Assembly (NCBI GenBank): GCA_030015575.1
Contig: JASDDO010000001.1
Span: forward strand, 513,479,772 to 513,543,771
Length of the DNA stretch: 64,000 nt
Direction: 5' to 3'
Source of the DNA: Agapanthus africanus
Lineage: Eukaryota; Streptophyta; Magnoliopsida; Asparagales; Amaryllidaceae
Position 1 is the stretch's first letter, and each line of letters opens with the position of its first letter. Made by a program: the position numbers and the translations under genes. The notes under the pieces were generated by a model. The model searched no databases. It saw nothing but the letters and a program-made list of their open reading frames with translations, and was not told where the DNA came from. Shown here one piece after another: positions 10,995 through 23,114 of this stretch.

Positions 10995-13210
10995 TGTTGG
11001 AGATAGTGCCCTCAGAGTCAATTATTGGATCACAGGCACGTGATTGCAATGATTGAGGGAGGACCTATCCCGGTAGGACAGTCTTACTCGAGATGATAGT
11101 ATGCTATCTGGTTTACCTTTATCATCGTGTACTGCTTCAGGTGACCTTACATGTCGCTATTACACGCTGATAGAGTCCCTAGGATTCTTGCTTGACTGCC
11201 AGTAGTATGAGGGCGATCATATACGTGAGAGCTGGTGGTCTATAAGCACATCCTTAAAAGGTCCCTAGTCGTAGGAGTTTCGAGACAGGGCATCGATTCT
11301 CCAGAGTAGACTAGTGTATACAGTCGAGACCCCGACGAGGGGCGGTGGCCGGTCTCATAAGCCAATGGTGTCAGTTGGTTCACCTAAGATGTATACAGGT
11401 GCTCATTGGGTTATGAGTACACCGGACAGGACTCGCCGGGAACATGCTAGTTGGTCTTATACCTGACGTCAGATAGCAGTTCCCTGGTGACATGTGTACA
11501 GGTTAGTTCATCGACCTGGGGATCGTCATTTGTCTCGTGTGAGTTCCCACTGTACTTTGATTACTACCCTACCACGACTCAAAGGAGTCGTGCAAACAGG
11601 TTTTAGTTGGGTACAGTCCCGAGCCACATGGAGGCAGTGAGCGGATCTTCAGAGGTTCGTCTCTCCCGGTATTAGGGGTGAGGTCGCGCTGTGTCTAGGA
11701 GAGCCATTACGCAAAGCCCTCGGCCGAGGCAGGAGATTTACTGGTAGGTATTCCAGTAATATCTCAGGGCGTTCTGGGCTACACTCCGACACGACTTGTA
11801 CCGCTTTTGGGGGTCTGACTTTTACCAACCCCCTAGGCCCGACATGCGATACTCATAGACGAACGGACCGGACTGTACGGATATTGTCACTGACAGGCTC
11901 AGTAGGGTGTCAGGATGAGTTCGCTCGTCGACGTCCCTTTTGGTCAATAGCTGGTAGCCCGTCATGTATTGGCTTATACCTCTGACGTGCTGGTGGTTAA
12001 ATCCACAGCCATAGTATTGACGAGTCTTTAGAGTCCACCACACTTTCAGTTACTCAAGCTTTCGGGCGAAACGCTGTAGAGGCCGTATGGAGATATGGCA
12101 GGGTCCGATCAGATATGTGCGGTATTGCACAGATCAGGATCGGACGGTTTGTACTAGTGGCTGTATGGATTTATGGCAAGGTTCGATCAGATACGTGCGG
12201 TATTGCACGGATCAGGATCGAACGGATATTACTAGCCGGCTTTGGTTTAAGCCGGATCCTAGTTTGGTACAGTGTAGATTTTGTCTCATTGCATTTGTAT
12301 CCGGTCGGAATACAGATGCGGGTGTGTATGCACAGTATCGGGGTTTTCCTATAATTTATTACGGGACCAGTTTTCTGGAGTTGCCAGTTTGCATTCCGTT
12401 CCGGCCGGTTTTCCTTTGTTCTTTCCCGGCCGGACTTTTCCGATGGAGGGGGTTATTTGCACATATTGTGGAGGGGTTTCTTGCATATGGATTGATTATG
12501 ATAGCATCTTTAGATTCCTTTCTTTTCTATCATCATTTCTTTTGCATTAATGGTGATTAGAATGGATTGGAGTTGATTAGGAGTTGATGTGAGGTTTACT
12601 TTGGATGTGGTCACCTCTTGCTTTTCCTACACTCACCTGCCTCTTGTATTTGTTTTTGCCCTCCACCATTTCCACCATAGAATGGCCGGCCACATTTTTG
12701 GATGAGGGGAGAGGAAAAATGAGAGGTTCATTTTTGTGAGAAGAAAAAATTCCTATCTCATTTTTCTTGCTACAAAACATTCTAGCTCCACTTGATAAGT
12801 TGATTTCCATTCTATCCCTCCATCACCATGGCAACTAAAACCCAAGTGAGACATAGCCTATACACATTCTACAGCAAATCTTGGGCACGTCGACTTGCCA
12901 GCTTCGTGCCCGAGTTGCCTCGGTATTGAGGCGGGAGCCCGTAAAAGATGCAGGCGATGTGGTGCCCTTCCGGCGAAGAGGCGACGATATGGAGACAGGA
13001 CTTTCCGCGGGAGATCGGGACGATGACGAGAAGACCGGAGGACTCGGATCACTCGGTATATCTCTCACCCTTTCTCTTGATTGCTAGTATCGGTTAATGG
13101 TTACGATCCAGGTTTATTGTCCGCGGTAGCGCCAGTTTAAAAGTTAAGAAAAATTTTGATTCCGCATTTTGGCCTCGGATAGACGGCCGGGGCGCTGCCG
13201 TGGCGCAACA
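10995..13210 (+). repeat. 3' LTR of Copia A
   Basis: The 2,216-bp LTR differs from the 5' LTR mostly by scattered substitutions and one indel of about 12 bp near 12460. It ends GCGCAACA, followed by the right target-site copy. Confidence 0.92.
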
Positions 13211-13215
13211 CGACT

Positions 13216-15667
13216 GGCCCTGACGATATGTCATAAATCACTCTGGTCGGTATCCCCACGATAACCGCCAAGTTTAAATACAATCACCGGTAGGTACTTG
13301 CCCACCTTCCAGGCTCATCGTCTGTACCACAAACATCTTGCCGAGGGGAACCATACCGGGCTCCACCATGTACCTGCACACAGCCTACTCACTCCTCGCA
13401 TCGGGTATATATCACAAATCTCAGAACCGAGAATTCTCATGGTGGACGCATCAAAACATCATATCAAGAGAAACTGGGTTTTCAAACAATACATAGTTTC
13501 TTGAAAATACCCCCACGGTTCTCATATCCATAAATCATATGAAATCCATACCACAATGCGTAAAATCCATATAAAACTGATATATGCAACACAAAACATC
13601 AATATGAGCATATAAAGGGAAAACCGCTCTTTTAAATGAATCTAGCTTTAAAATATATCTTGCGGTTCCCAAAATCCTCCGAAAAACCAGTGCAGCATCA
13701 TATGAGGTGTACATGTAGGTGTAGCAAGGTTTAAGTATCTACATGTAAGGAAGTATGTATGATGCATTTCATAAGCACAATAATCAACGAATCAATATCG
13801 CATATCAAACAATACCACTTAGGGTATATACAACTATAGCAAAAATATGCTGTGTACATGTCACTATGTGTGCATGGTGTACATGTAACTGTAATCGAGT
13901 ATGTAGATGTACATGTCAATATGTACGCATGATGTACAAGTAGCTATAGTAGGGTACACGTGAATGGATTAAGGTTCACTACCTCAACTATCCCTGCCCA
14001 ATGCAATATCACGTATGTATGTGTCCACAGTATTTCATATGCACAATGGAATAAGAGTTACTACCTCAACTATCCCTATTCACTACCACATCACGTATGA
14101 AGGTGGTTTGTGCGTGTCATGGCAATTACTGATGGTGTGTGTGTAGCATACAAATAGTGCTCATGCAACATGAAACGTCAGTAATGTGTTATATCTAAAA
14201 GTGCAAGTCAAGCTACAACAGATAATACTTTGCAATGACATTCATATGAAATTAACTAACATGCAATAACTTGCAGCTATCATATCATATCCGCCCCGAC
14301 GCATAACGCCATACGGGCGATTTCCCCGTAGATGTTTAATCTACTCACCGAATGGTCTCGAGCTATGAAAATCCGACCACCTGCTTCCTTTTGTTCGCAG
14401 CGTTAGAAGTCCCCTCTTGCGACGCTATAAATTCACAAACACATAAACAGTGCAAAGAATCTCGCAAATCGACTAAAATAACGTAAAGCTACATTTTAAA
14501 TGACGCACCAACACTAAACTAACTCACAAGCGTACATCTAGTGGTTAACGTGCGTGATGATACCACAAAACTAACTCAAGTGCAGCAACTGCACCAGAAC
14601 ACGACTCGTGTCGGATTACGTAACACGCAGACTCAAAACACTAGATTATAGGTAAACGATTCCTGATTTTTCATACTGCAATTACTAAACAATTAAACAG
14701 TACCAAATACCCCCAAACCACAGCAGACAACTACCCAAAAAAACCAAACCCCAACACCTCCCTAAATAGCCGGCGTCGCCGGAATTCGTCAAAGGGGTCG
14801 CCGGCCAAATCCGGTGGGGGTGGTGCTCGGGTCTCAGGTGGTGCTCCAGGGTCACTAGTACATCACTACAATTTGGTTTAGTTACCCAGTAAAAATTCCA
14901 GGTCGGAGCAGATCCCAGAAACTCAAAAAGACACTAAAGAATACGATATTGCACTAATTGGTATCTAACGTGTTCTAAACAATAACCAACGAGCTACCCA
15001 TCATAAAAACTCTTAATTAACAGATTAGGGATTATACCTAACAACATTTGCTTCCAAGATCCAAGCTTTCCTAGCTCCAAGTTATCAAAGAGGCAAAACT
15101 CAAGACTTGAAGTATTTTGTGATATATTTTGGGAATTTTGGAGATTTATTATGCTAGGATTATGCAAAAATGGAAGGGAAATGATCAAGAGCAGAAAGGG
15201 TAGGAAGGATCTCGTCCAAGGGTGGAAGGGGAGGGTTTGTGTAGAATTTCCTAGCTATTTCTCATCAATAAATGCGCATAAATGCATTCACATGCACATG
15301 CATGCAGCTCATTCATTCTTTTCTTTTACTTTAAATTTTAAATCCTAATTTCCAAATAAATATCTAGATATTAAGAGAAGTGTTTTATTAACTCGACTTG
15401 ATTTACTTGCAATAATTTCAAAGATAGGAAATTTCCCAATTTCCAATATGTCAAATACCGCATTAAAATAATATTAAAATTGGGAAAAATTCTAATTGAA
15501 CCAAAACGTCCCATATACCCCCAAAGCTTGCGCACTAGTTTTATTTTAGCTAAACTAGGTGCTGGAAAGTCTATATGGACGTTTGATCGCGGTCGGGTTA
15601 AAACGGAAAATACCGACAAATTTACCCTAAAACGGAAAAATTCGCATAACGATTTCTAAAACGTTAC
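13216..15667 (-). mobile_element. Gypsy LTR B, right part
   Basis: This continues LTR B beyond element A. On the minus strand it begins near 15667 (a GTAACG-type start) and runs leftward. The part near 14280-14400 aligns with the E LTR around the sequence 'ggtgagtagatta'. A partial duplication near 13970-14106 (a shared 'tacctcaactatccct') and a set of 'tgtacatgt' units between 13700 and 13960 are local repeats. No coding content is seen. Confidence 0.65.
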
Positions 15668-16125
15668 CCCATGGTTCGGTCAAGTCATGTCTTGTATTCA
15701 TGTTTGATATTCAGGTTCTGGTTCAAGTATACATGTTATAGTTTGGATTCATGTTTGAACTGGATTCTGTTTTGAGTTTGGATTCAAACTTGATTTAGAC
15801 TCAGACTTGAGTCAGACACTTAAAACTGATTTGGATCCTGAATTAGCTACGGGAGTTATCGGTAACTGCTGCACATGGACGACAGGATTTATGACTTTTT
15901 CCAAGACAATTACCATTGATAACACCGTTAGATTTTTCTACCTTAAATAGGCAAGCACTCACTTTCTCCGGCTCCCTGAGGCTCAAGAGAATTGATCCCG
16001 CTTATACCCATATTTACTAAAGTCCTTAAATGTAATTTTATATAACTTGATGGGGTTTTATGAAAAATATTTTTAAGATATAGTTCAAAATAATCTCGAG
16101 AAATTATTTATTTAATTTAGGGTTT
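15668..16125. other. Flank between LTR B and element E, nothing coding
   Basis: AT-rich sequence with loosely repeated 'gattcatgtttga' and 'gattcaaacttga' phrases near 15700-15800. It ends in GGTTT (16121-16125), the left target duplication of E. It is continuous with 27327 across E and may be part of the decayed LTR F. Confidence 0.5.
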
Positions 16126-19100
16126 TGTAACATTTCAAAATAATAAAATATTATTTTTGGGAATTTTTATAATTTAATATTATTTTAATGAATATTTTAA
16201 TATTTCGGTATAATTAAATACAGCTAAATAGGGAAAATTTTGGAAAAATTATGGAAAATTCCAAAATAGGGTATTTTATGGGATTAAGCCATTTTAAGTT
16301 TTTATGATTAATTATATACTAATTTAGTGCTAATCGTGATTAAAAATCGCTAATCGGATTTTGGGGGTGTTTTGTGCAAAACATACACATATCATTTTTC
16401 TACACTTGTGTTTTATTTTCTACCATGTTGTTTGGGTTTACTATTTGAGTGAGAAAGGATTTAGAGGGAAATGAAAAGAAAAGAAAAAGAAAAGAAAAAG
16501 AAAAGGGAATATGGTAGTAGGTATGGGTGAGAGAGAAAAAAGAAGGGTTAGTGTTGACTTAGCCATTTCCTTCACCATTTCCTCTCCCTCCTTCTCTTCA
16601 CCTTCAGCTGCTGCCTCTCCCTCTTCTCCCTCCCCTCTTCAAGTCATAAATCACCTCAAAAACAAACTCAAAACCCCTCTCCCTTTTCACAAAAAGTGTG
16701 CACAAGCTCAAGATCTACACATTGGACCAAGAAAGTAAGGAATTTGGCCACTTGGGGCAACTCAAGAATTTTCTAGAGTTGCCAAATAAGGTATTTACTT
16801 AACCATTAGATTAGTTTTTGCATTACTTATACCCCTATTTTAAAATTGAATCGATATCGGGTGATATTGTGGACTTAAGAAAGACCTAGTTAGGGTTTGA
16901 GGGAATTGAGAGTTGTGTTGTGAAATTGAGATCGGTAGAGGCCACCCCAACACCCTAGTGCTTGAATTATGACACAAAATAGAGACTTGAAACCCGGAAT
17001 ACAGATTTAGAAACCCCGACATCAGATAAATGTGTGATTTGTGAGGGTAATTTTGGAATCTAGAGCAACCCGGGGCCACTAGAATTAATTTTGGGATTAC
17101 TGGGAGTCGTGCAGGCACCTAAGAAGCTACCACAGAGACCTGAGCCCCTAACTCTAAACCCAGGTCACAGATATATTCATTCTGGCCGCAATTTGCGGCC
17201 AGGTCAGGGAAATTGGGTCCCAGATTTGGTTCATGGCTCCTTTTGCACTAAAATAGACCCCTCCTATATGCAGTTTTGGCTAATTATCACCTGGGGAAAA
17301 TCTGGGAGCATTTTGGTGTGTTTTAGGCTATGTTTTTCGTAGTTTAAAATGCACTTTCTTGATATTTGGATTTGTATTTGGTTGTCGGGTGTTCGTACAT
17401 CGACAACAGGGATTGTTTGATTGATTTGCACGTTTAGGCCATAGGTTCCAACCTATGAGCACACTGTGCGCTGTATCGGTTTTCTGCCTCGATTTTAATA
17501 CGTATTGCGACTGTTTATTATTATAGGCACCCTCGCAAGGATTCCGAGGCGAAGAAGCGCGACGTCATCGATTTCGGCGAGCGAAGACCAGGTGAGTAGA
17601 TTATATCTACGGGGGAAATCGGGTGGATGGAGTATAGCACCCCAGCATTTCGATATCTAGTATACTATATATACTATATATATGATAGCTTATTGAGTGA
17701 CATGGAGATCATAGATGTGTTAGGTGTACTATGGATATTTAGGGTTAGAAGTGAACTAGTGTGTTTTCCTAGTTGCGAACCCTAACATAGGTTTACACCC
17801 ACACGCACACACATGCTTATTGCTACACTTATATCATGATGATGAGGATAGTGTATGATACTGAAGATGAGTCGATGAGTTTTGGGCATGGTGCCGTGAG
17901 ATCGGCGATATGATGTGATTCGTATTTGGGATACGATACGAGATTTTAGCGGGCCTTTGGACGTGTGTTTTAGACACGCGCTTATATTTATTTAGATGGT
18001 ATCGATTGTACTAGACTTAGATCAGTACCTCAGATCACGTGATATGATGATAAGGATACCAGATATTGATGAGATGAATGTGATATTGACCCGTACCCAG
18101 CTATTGGGATGCCATACGGCGATTTACCGTACGAGTTTTATATTGATGATAGATCCGCACTCATGACTCGAGAATATTATACGATGTAGATTGTATCGTA
18201 TATTATACTATTGAGGCGGGATCACCGACTATTATATTTATATACATATATCAACTCAGATGTAGGTGGTTTCCATACCCCTCCCGATTGACTTGATAGT
18301 TGGATGTAGATTACTTAGTAGACATTAGACTATACCCGAGTCATACCATTTTTCAAAACTAACGGATCAGGATATTTTAAAGATAGGCAAAAGGGATTCT
18401 ACGGATATTTTCAAACGACGCATCTTTTCTTAAAAATCGTAGCCCTTATTTTACCAAAAACCCTGATTCGTCTTATATCAAATGGCAAAGCTGCATGATA
18501 TATTTATTGAGGTAGATTCTTCACTGTTGCGTTGATTATTTGATTCCGTATATTCATACTATTTGCATTGCATTGCTTGTGTTTATTGATATATTACAAC
18601 CATGCTGCTAGGACACCAGCACCATTACCGATGATGCGTATGTACCACGTACACTTACTTTCCGGCTCACACACATCTTCATCGGTAATTGCCATGTCAC
18701 TACACAGTAGTATTATTGCATCTGGATATGACCCTTGTATGTGCATACTATTATTCCATGTTGCATGATATACCGTTATACTTGCACTTCATTTATATGT
18801 TACATACATCATGCTTTCTTATTATGCGCATTGAGATATGTTAATCCCATGATATTTCTGGATTTGGGAACCGCATGTATTTCAAAAAAGAATATGTAAT
18901 CGTTTTGAAAACCCGGTTACCCTTGATATGATATTTCAGTACGTCCACCATGTGTTTTCTCGGTGCTGAGAGCGACATGTGAAACCCGATTCGAGAAGGC
19001 GGATGAGGCCGATTGCGGGTACATGGTGGACCCGGTATGGTACCCCGGGGCGAGAACGGATTCGTTGTGTAGTAAATGGTGAGCCTGGCAGAGGGACTAC

Positions 19101-20332
19101 TACCTACCGGTGATTGGTTGGACCTGGCGGTTATCCGGAGGATACTGACCAGAGTTGATAGATGGATATGGGCGTACTGCCGGGGCCGAGGGCCGATACC
19201 GCAGACAAAGCCCGTGGGCTGATCCAGACTGACGGAGCCCGATATATGAGGATTTACGTTCCGATGCTGGGCATAGCTTTCATGATGTTTTTGAGTGTCG
19301 ATGCTGGACACTCCGGTTCCATGATTTGATGTGTCGCGAGGGACACAGATGGTTTATATCCTCATTTTTCCATGCATCTGCTTTATGATATTTACATGCA
19401 TGATGGTTATTGTCATTAGGTGACGAGTGGACGGGATCCACATACATACAGATTTGATTACATTCGATCATACCTCATATTTATGATATGCTATTACCTG
19501 AGATACTGGCACGAGCACTTGGCACTATACTTATGTATAGAGGTTACATTGCCAGTTTAGCATGCTTCAGACTTATTCATATTGAGTTTTATTTATATAC
19601 CTGATCGTATTGACCTAGGATGGGTCATACATTCGATCTCTGCTTGTAGATATTTTCTATTCACGAGTTGACAACTCACCCCCGTTGTGCCACAGGTTTT
19701 GCCGTACAGGTTTCATTACGGCTTTTCTGGCACACTGCTTTCATTACGGGTGACTTGCTTTAGTAGGTGGGTTCTTTTGCATCAGAACCACCATTGTACA
19801 TGTATTACTCATTGTATCTAGAAATTCCATCAACCAAAACTTGTATATTGTTTCATACTTAGAAATCAGTTGTGTATTATTTCGACCTTAGAGTTGCGCG
19901 TAGCAGTATTATGGTTTTCATGTTGATTTTGAGTTTCTTTCTGAGTTTTGATCCTCGCCTTTCGGCGTTGTATATTATATTGCTTACGTGGTTGTGACCG
20001 TCAATTGACGAAAAGCTAGCTCCCGCTTGGGGATGCCTTTTATCATTGCTTATATATTATCCTTGTTATACCCTGTTCGGGGCCAGTTTTTACAAAGGAA
20101 ACTCTGCCGAAATTTTCAGAAAAGACTATACATTTTAAAAATGCATATTCGGCTTAGTTATTTACAAACCATGATTTAAAACATGTTTTCTTCATTCCTT
20201 TAAACTAGTTTTCTTTATTTACTCCCTAAAATGGTTTTAGATTTCTGGGCTTTTGGCTTACTTGGATTAGATGGGGTCCTATAGACTTCATATGATTCAA
20301 GTGCCAGTCACGGGCTATTTCGGGTCATGACA
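16126..20332 (+). repeat. 5' LTR of element E
   Basis: The 4,207-bp LTR runs from TGTAACATTTC to GGGTCATGACA. It includes an A/G-rich tract (about 16470-16510), TA-rich palindromic runs near 17660-17690, and GTGTC/GACAC hairpins at 19293-19347. Open frames such as 18841-19311 on the minus strand recur in the 3' LTR and are not taken as genes. Confidence 0.92.
19293..19347 (+). repeat. Conserved-loop hairpins in LTR E
   Basis: 19293-19313 has a perfect 7-bp stem GAGTGTC/GACACTC around loop GATGCTG. 19330-19347 has stem TGTGTC/GACACA around GCGAGG. In the 3' LTR the first recurs at 26273-26293, and just before it 26238-26254 has stem GTGCC/GGCAC with the same loop GATGCTG. Gypsy LTR B has the same design. 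Confidence 0.8.
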
Positions 20333-20352
20333 AAGTTGCTATCAGAGAGCTA
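20333..20352 (+). other. Primer-binding region of element E
   Basis: The sequence after the LTR, containing GCTATCAGAGAGC, resembles the initiator tRNA-Met primer site (TGGTATCAGAGC), with differences. Confidence 0.6.
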
Positions 20353-22200
20353 GGTTAACCTTGGTTCGAGTCTAAGTTTGACTATGTGGAGCCTAGGGCG
20401 TTTATATATATACGGAACTTAGGCTTGACCTTATGGAACTTAGACTTAGTCGAGGCGGTATTATACCCGAACTTTCGTCGCATAGGATAACCCTTAGTTG
20501 ATGGAGTAGGTAGCTTGAGTAGAGGGACATACCATACGTATGTTCCGCGGCATACTTACGACACGCCACTCTGCTTAAGAAACCTTAGGATGTACATTTC
20601 CTTGCACAGTATTATATTCATTCCTATGATCTATCCTCATCGATTCTGGTTATGATTTTGCTGCCACGATTGCACGGGCAGAGTGAGCTACGGCTCGAGT
20701 TGCGTCAGCATGAGCTCGTCGTGGACGAAGAATGACCAGGGCGTGATTCCATAGACATACGATTGCATATAGAGGCTTCGTTTTATTGTGTTTTCGCGCC
20801 TTGAGCGTTTGACAGATCGCTTTTACGAGATTTCTCGGACGTGCCGATCGGTACCAGAGGATTGAGCCACTGATAGAGGCCAGCCAGGATGTGATGACCA
20901 TTGATATATCGCTTACTCATGATGATTGAGGCGCTGTTCAGCGTACGAACGAATGAGCCAATTGCTGCTGCAAATGACGAGATATCACCCAGATGATTGG
21001 AGCTACTGCAGCTTGAGCATATTCTTAGAGATATGATGGTGAGTCTCTAGTCATCCGAAGATGAATGACTAGGACATGTGGTTCATTGGATTACCCGATG
21101 CGAGGTCGTCGGATAGATTGATTCCAGCTAGAGACGACTTCACGCAGATTCGTTGAGAGTCGATAGCGACGATCGAATGTCAGAAACCCATATTCCAAGT
21201 TTAAAGTATTCGGAAAGACATGCAAGCGATTCTATGGACCCTCTAGAAGAATGAAACCCTAACTCGACATAATGACCGTGTGAAAGCCTTTGAACCTTAG
21301 GATTTACGGCAGTTCCGCGGCGCCATTAGTGAGGCTTGGGTTTGCCCTTCGACGGTTGGACCACCGATGCGGTGGCATGTACTCGATACCATTAAAATGC
21401 ACCCAAGATGTTGAGCTCTTAGGGGATTATGAGGTTTTGACAAATCGATCGGATGGTTCGGCACCTTTCGGATATTATGTGATAGGACACATTGCTTGGG
21501 AGACTCAAGATATGAGTATAGCCATTGGAGCGTAGTCCATGCAGTCACGAGTAGACGAGTCCGAATCAGTCGACATTGGAACAAAGTGGAGTAAAGAGTT
21601 CGCACGAAATTTCGACGAGATGACGTTCTACTCCGCTGACATCAGAGATACGATGTGTTTACAGAGGCGTTAGGATGCGACCAGCTTCCGAGTAAATGTT
21701 GTACTGAGAATGCGGTTGTCCAGAGAGAGAGAAGAGATTGTGTATGAGTACAGCCTCCGTACAGTTCGGCTTAGGCGAGATTGGAAGAGACCTTAAGCAG
21801 GATTCCTTCCAGGACAGTGCTGCAATAAGATTTGCACCCGGAGCAGATGTGTGACGTGTATTCGGAGGAATGGAGGTCGGCGCCAGTGACGTGCTGCTTT
21901 ACGAGTGGTCGTGAGAATTGATCAAGAGATGACCAGAAAAGCGCCAGGACGGAATCGTTTCCGTTAGCATACCTGACAGGGCCGATGAGCCGATGGATTG
22001 CGGGATTGGTAATTCACAGAGAAGATGAGGACGCCAGACAGTGAGCAAGAGGCAAGTAGATATCTTGCGCTGCTAGCATTGGATATACCGACGACGGTAA
22101 TTATGATTTGTGATTTTGTGTTTTGACTATCACGTATCCGTCACTTTGGATTTCGGTATTTTTGGCGTTCTATTTGCATGATTTGGTTGTGATGGCTGAG
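20353..22200 (+). mobile_element. Interior of element E, decayed, no pol
   Basis: No long frame is open. Short stretches near 20640-20900 and 21290-21500 have a composition compatible with a worn gag, but the match is weak. No reverse transcriptase, integrase or chromodomain motif was found. It is a fossil with many breaks. Confidence 0.5.
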
Positions 22201-22690
22201 TTTCATGATATTTGTTTTTATGCACCATGGTTGCACTTACTGGGTATTTATTTTTGGTGCACTACGGTTGCACCTGACTTCGATTTGATGTCATCCGACA
22301 TGTCGATTTTGGATTCTGATATTGATGTTGATTTCTTGCACTCCGTGCATTTGATTTGGACTTGCGCATGTTCGACGCTTGCTATTGGATTTGGTGATTT
22401 CATGCATGTTGAGTGCGCAGGATTTAACTTTTATTTGTGCATGATGGATGCACCGATTTGGACTTTCGCGCATGTTGGGCGTATGTTTTGAGATACGATT
22501 TTGGTGCACACCAGATGCACTAAATCGGGATTTTTCGTGCATGTCAGATGCACCTGATTTTGCTGTCAGGCACACATGTTGCCTATGACAGATGTTTCGT
22601 GCACACCCGTTGCACCTAGATGTTGTTTCTGTGCACATATATGGCACATACATGTATTTTGATTCCGTGCGCACCAGACGCATAGGGTAT
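22200..22690 (+). repeat. Degenerate GTGCA/TGCAC palindrome array before the PPT of E
   Basis: About ten loosely spaced units pair GTGCA-type with TGCAC-type arms. One example is GTGCAT-GTCAG-ATGCAC near 22538. Others lie near 22222, 22258, 22437, 22504, 22592 and 22630. Spacing is irregular, about 25-50 bp. It lies where the 3' untranslated region of the element would be. Confidence 0.6.
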
Positions 22691-23102
22691 TCTTATATAC
22701 ATTTTTGGATTGATTTTTTATGGAGCAGTACGTTTTATGATATTTGCTATGTGTTTTCGTACTGAGCAGGACTAGTCAGAGAACAGTACCTGGATATATT
22801 TGGCATGCATTTACTTCAGCTATTTACATGTATAGATTCGATATTTACATGTATAGTTCTGATTTATATCGTATTTGGTTTTGTATTGGATTTGACATAT
22901 GTGTCTTTACCATGACTCCGATGATTGCGGAAGGCTTGAAGGAGTTTCGTTTTTGAGCTATCTTCTCATTACTTATGCTCATGCATTGCGCTATGATGCG
23001 TTTTATATATTGATGATTTCGGAGCCCCGACAATTTGGATTTTTACTGAAATGTTTTAGAATTTGGGAGTTTAAATTTAAATTCGGGGACCGAATTTCAT
23101 TA

Positions 23103-23114
23103 ACGGGGGAAGAT
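23103..23114 (+). other. Polypurine tract of element E
   Basis: The purine-rich 'acgggggaagat' directly precedes the 3' LTR. Confidence 0.8.

Larger units (their letters stand above)
822..13210 (+). mobile_element. Copia LTR retrotransposon A (Angela/Tork-like), nested host
   Basis: A complete LTR-to-LTR structure: 5' LTR 822-3050, PBS 3051-3062, leader, decayed pol, polypurine tract 10979-10994 and 3' LTR 10995-13210. Flanking 5-mers TGACT (817-821) and CGACT (13211-13215) look like an aged target duplication. It inserted into Gypsy LTR B. By eye the LTRs differ at about 34 sites in 2.2 kb plus one indel of about 12 bp, roughly 1.5 %. That is about 0.6 My at 1.3e-8 substitutions per site per year, an assumed rate. 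The LTR start (TGTTGGAGATAGTGCCCT) resembles Angela/BARE-type LTRs. The interior is far too degenerate to be autonomous: many breaks, and gag is not recognisable. Confidence 0.9.

Noticed and set aside
16511-16738. Ser/Pro-rich frame, repeated at 23439-23789
   Set aside because: It is low-complexity transcribed LTR sequence rich in TC and AG runs, duplicated with the LTR.
18841-19311. 156-residue minus-strand frame, with a 159-residue partner at 25812-26291
   Set aside because: The partner exists because both are LTR copies of element E. Similarity reflects the LTR pair, not protein constraint; no domain is seen.
22123-22683. Overlapping frames on both strands (122 and 130 residues)
   Set aside because: Both cover the GTGCA/TGCAC repeat array, whose period keeps stops away; they are antisense to each other and have no domain.
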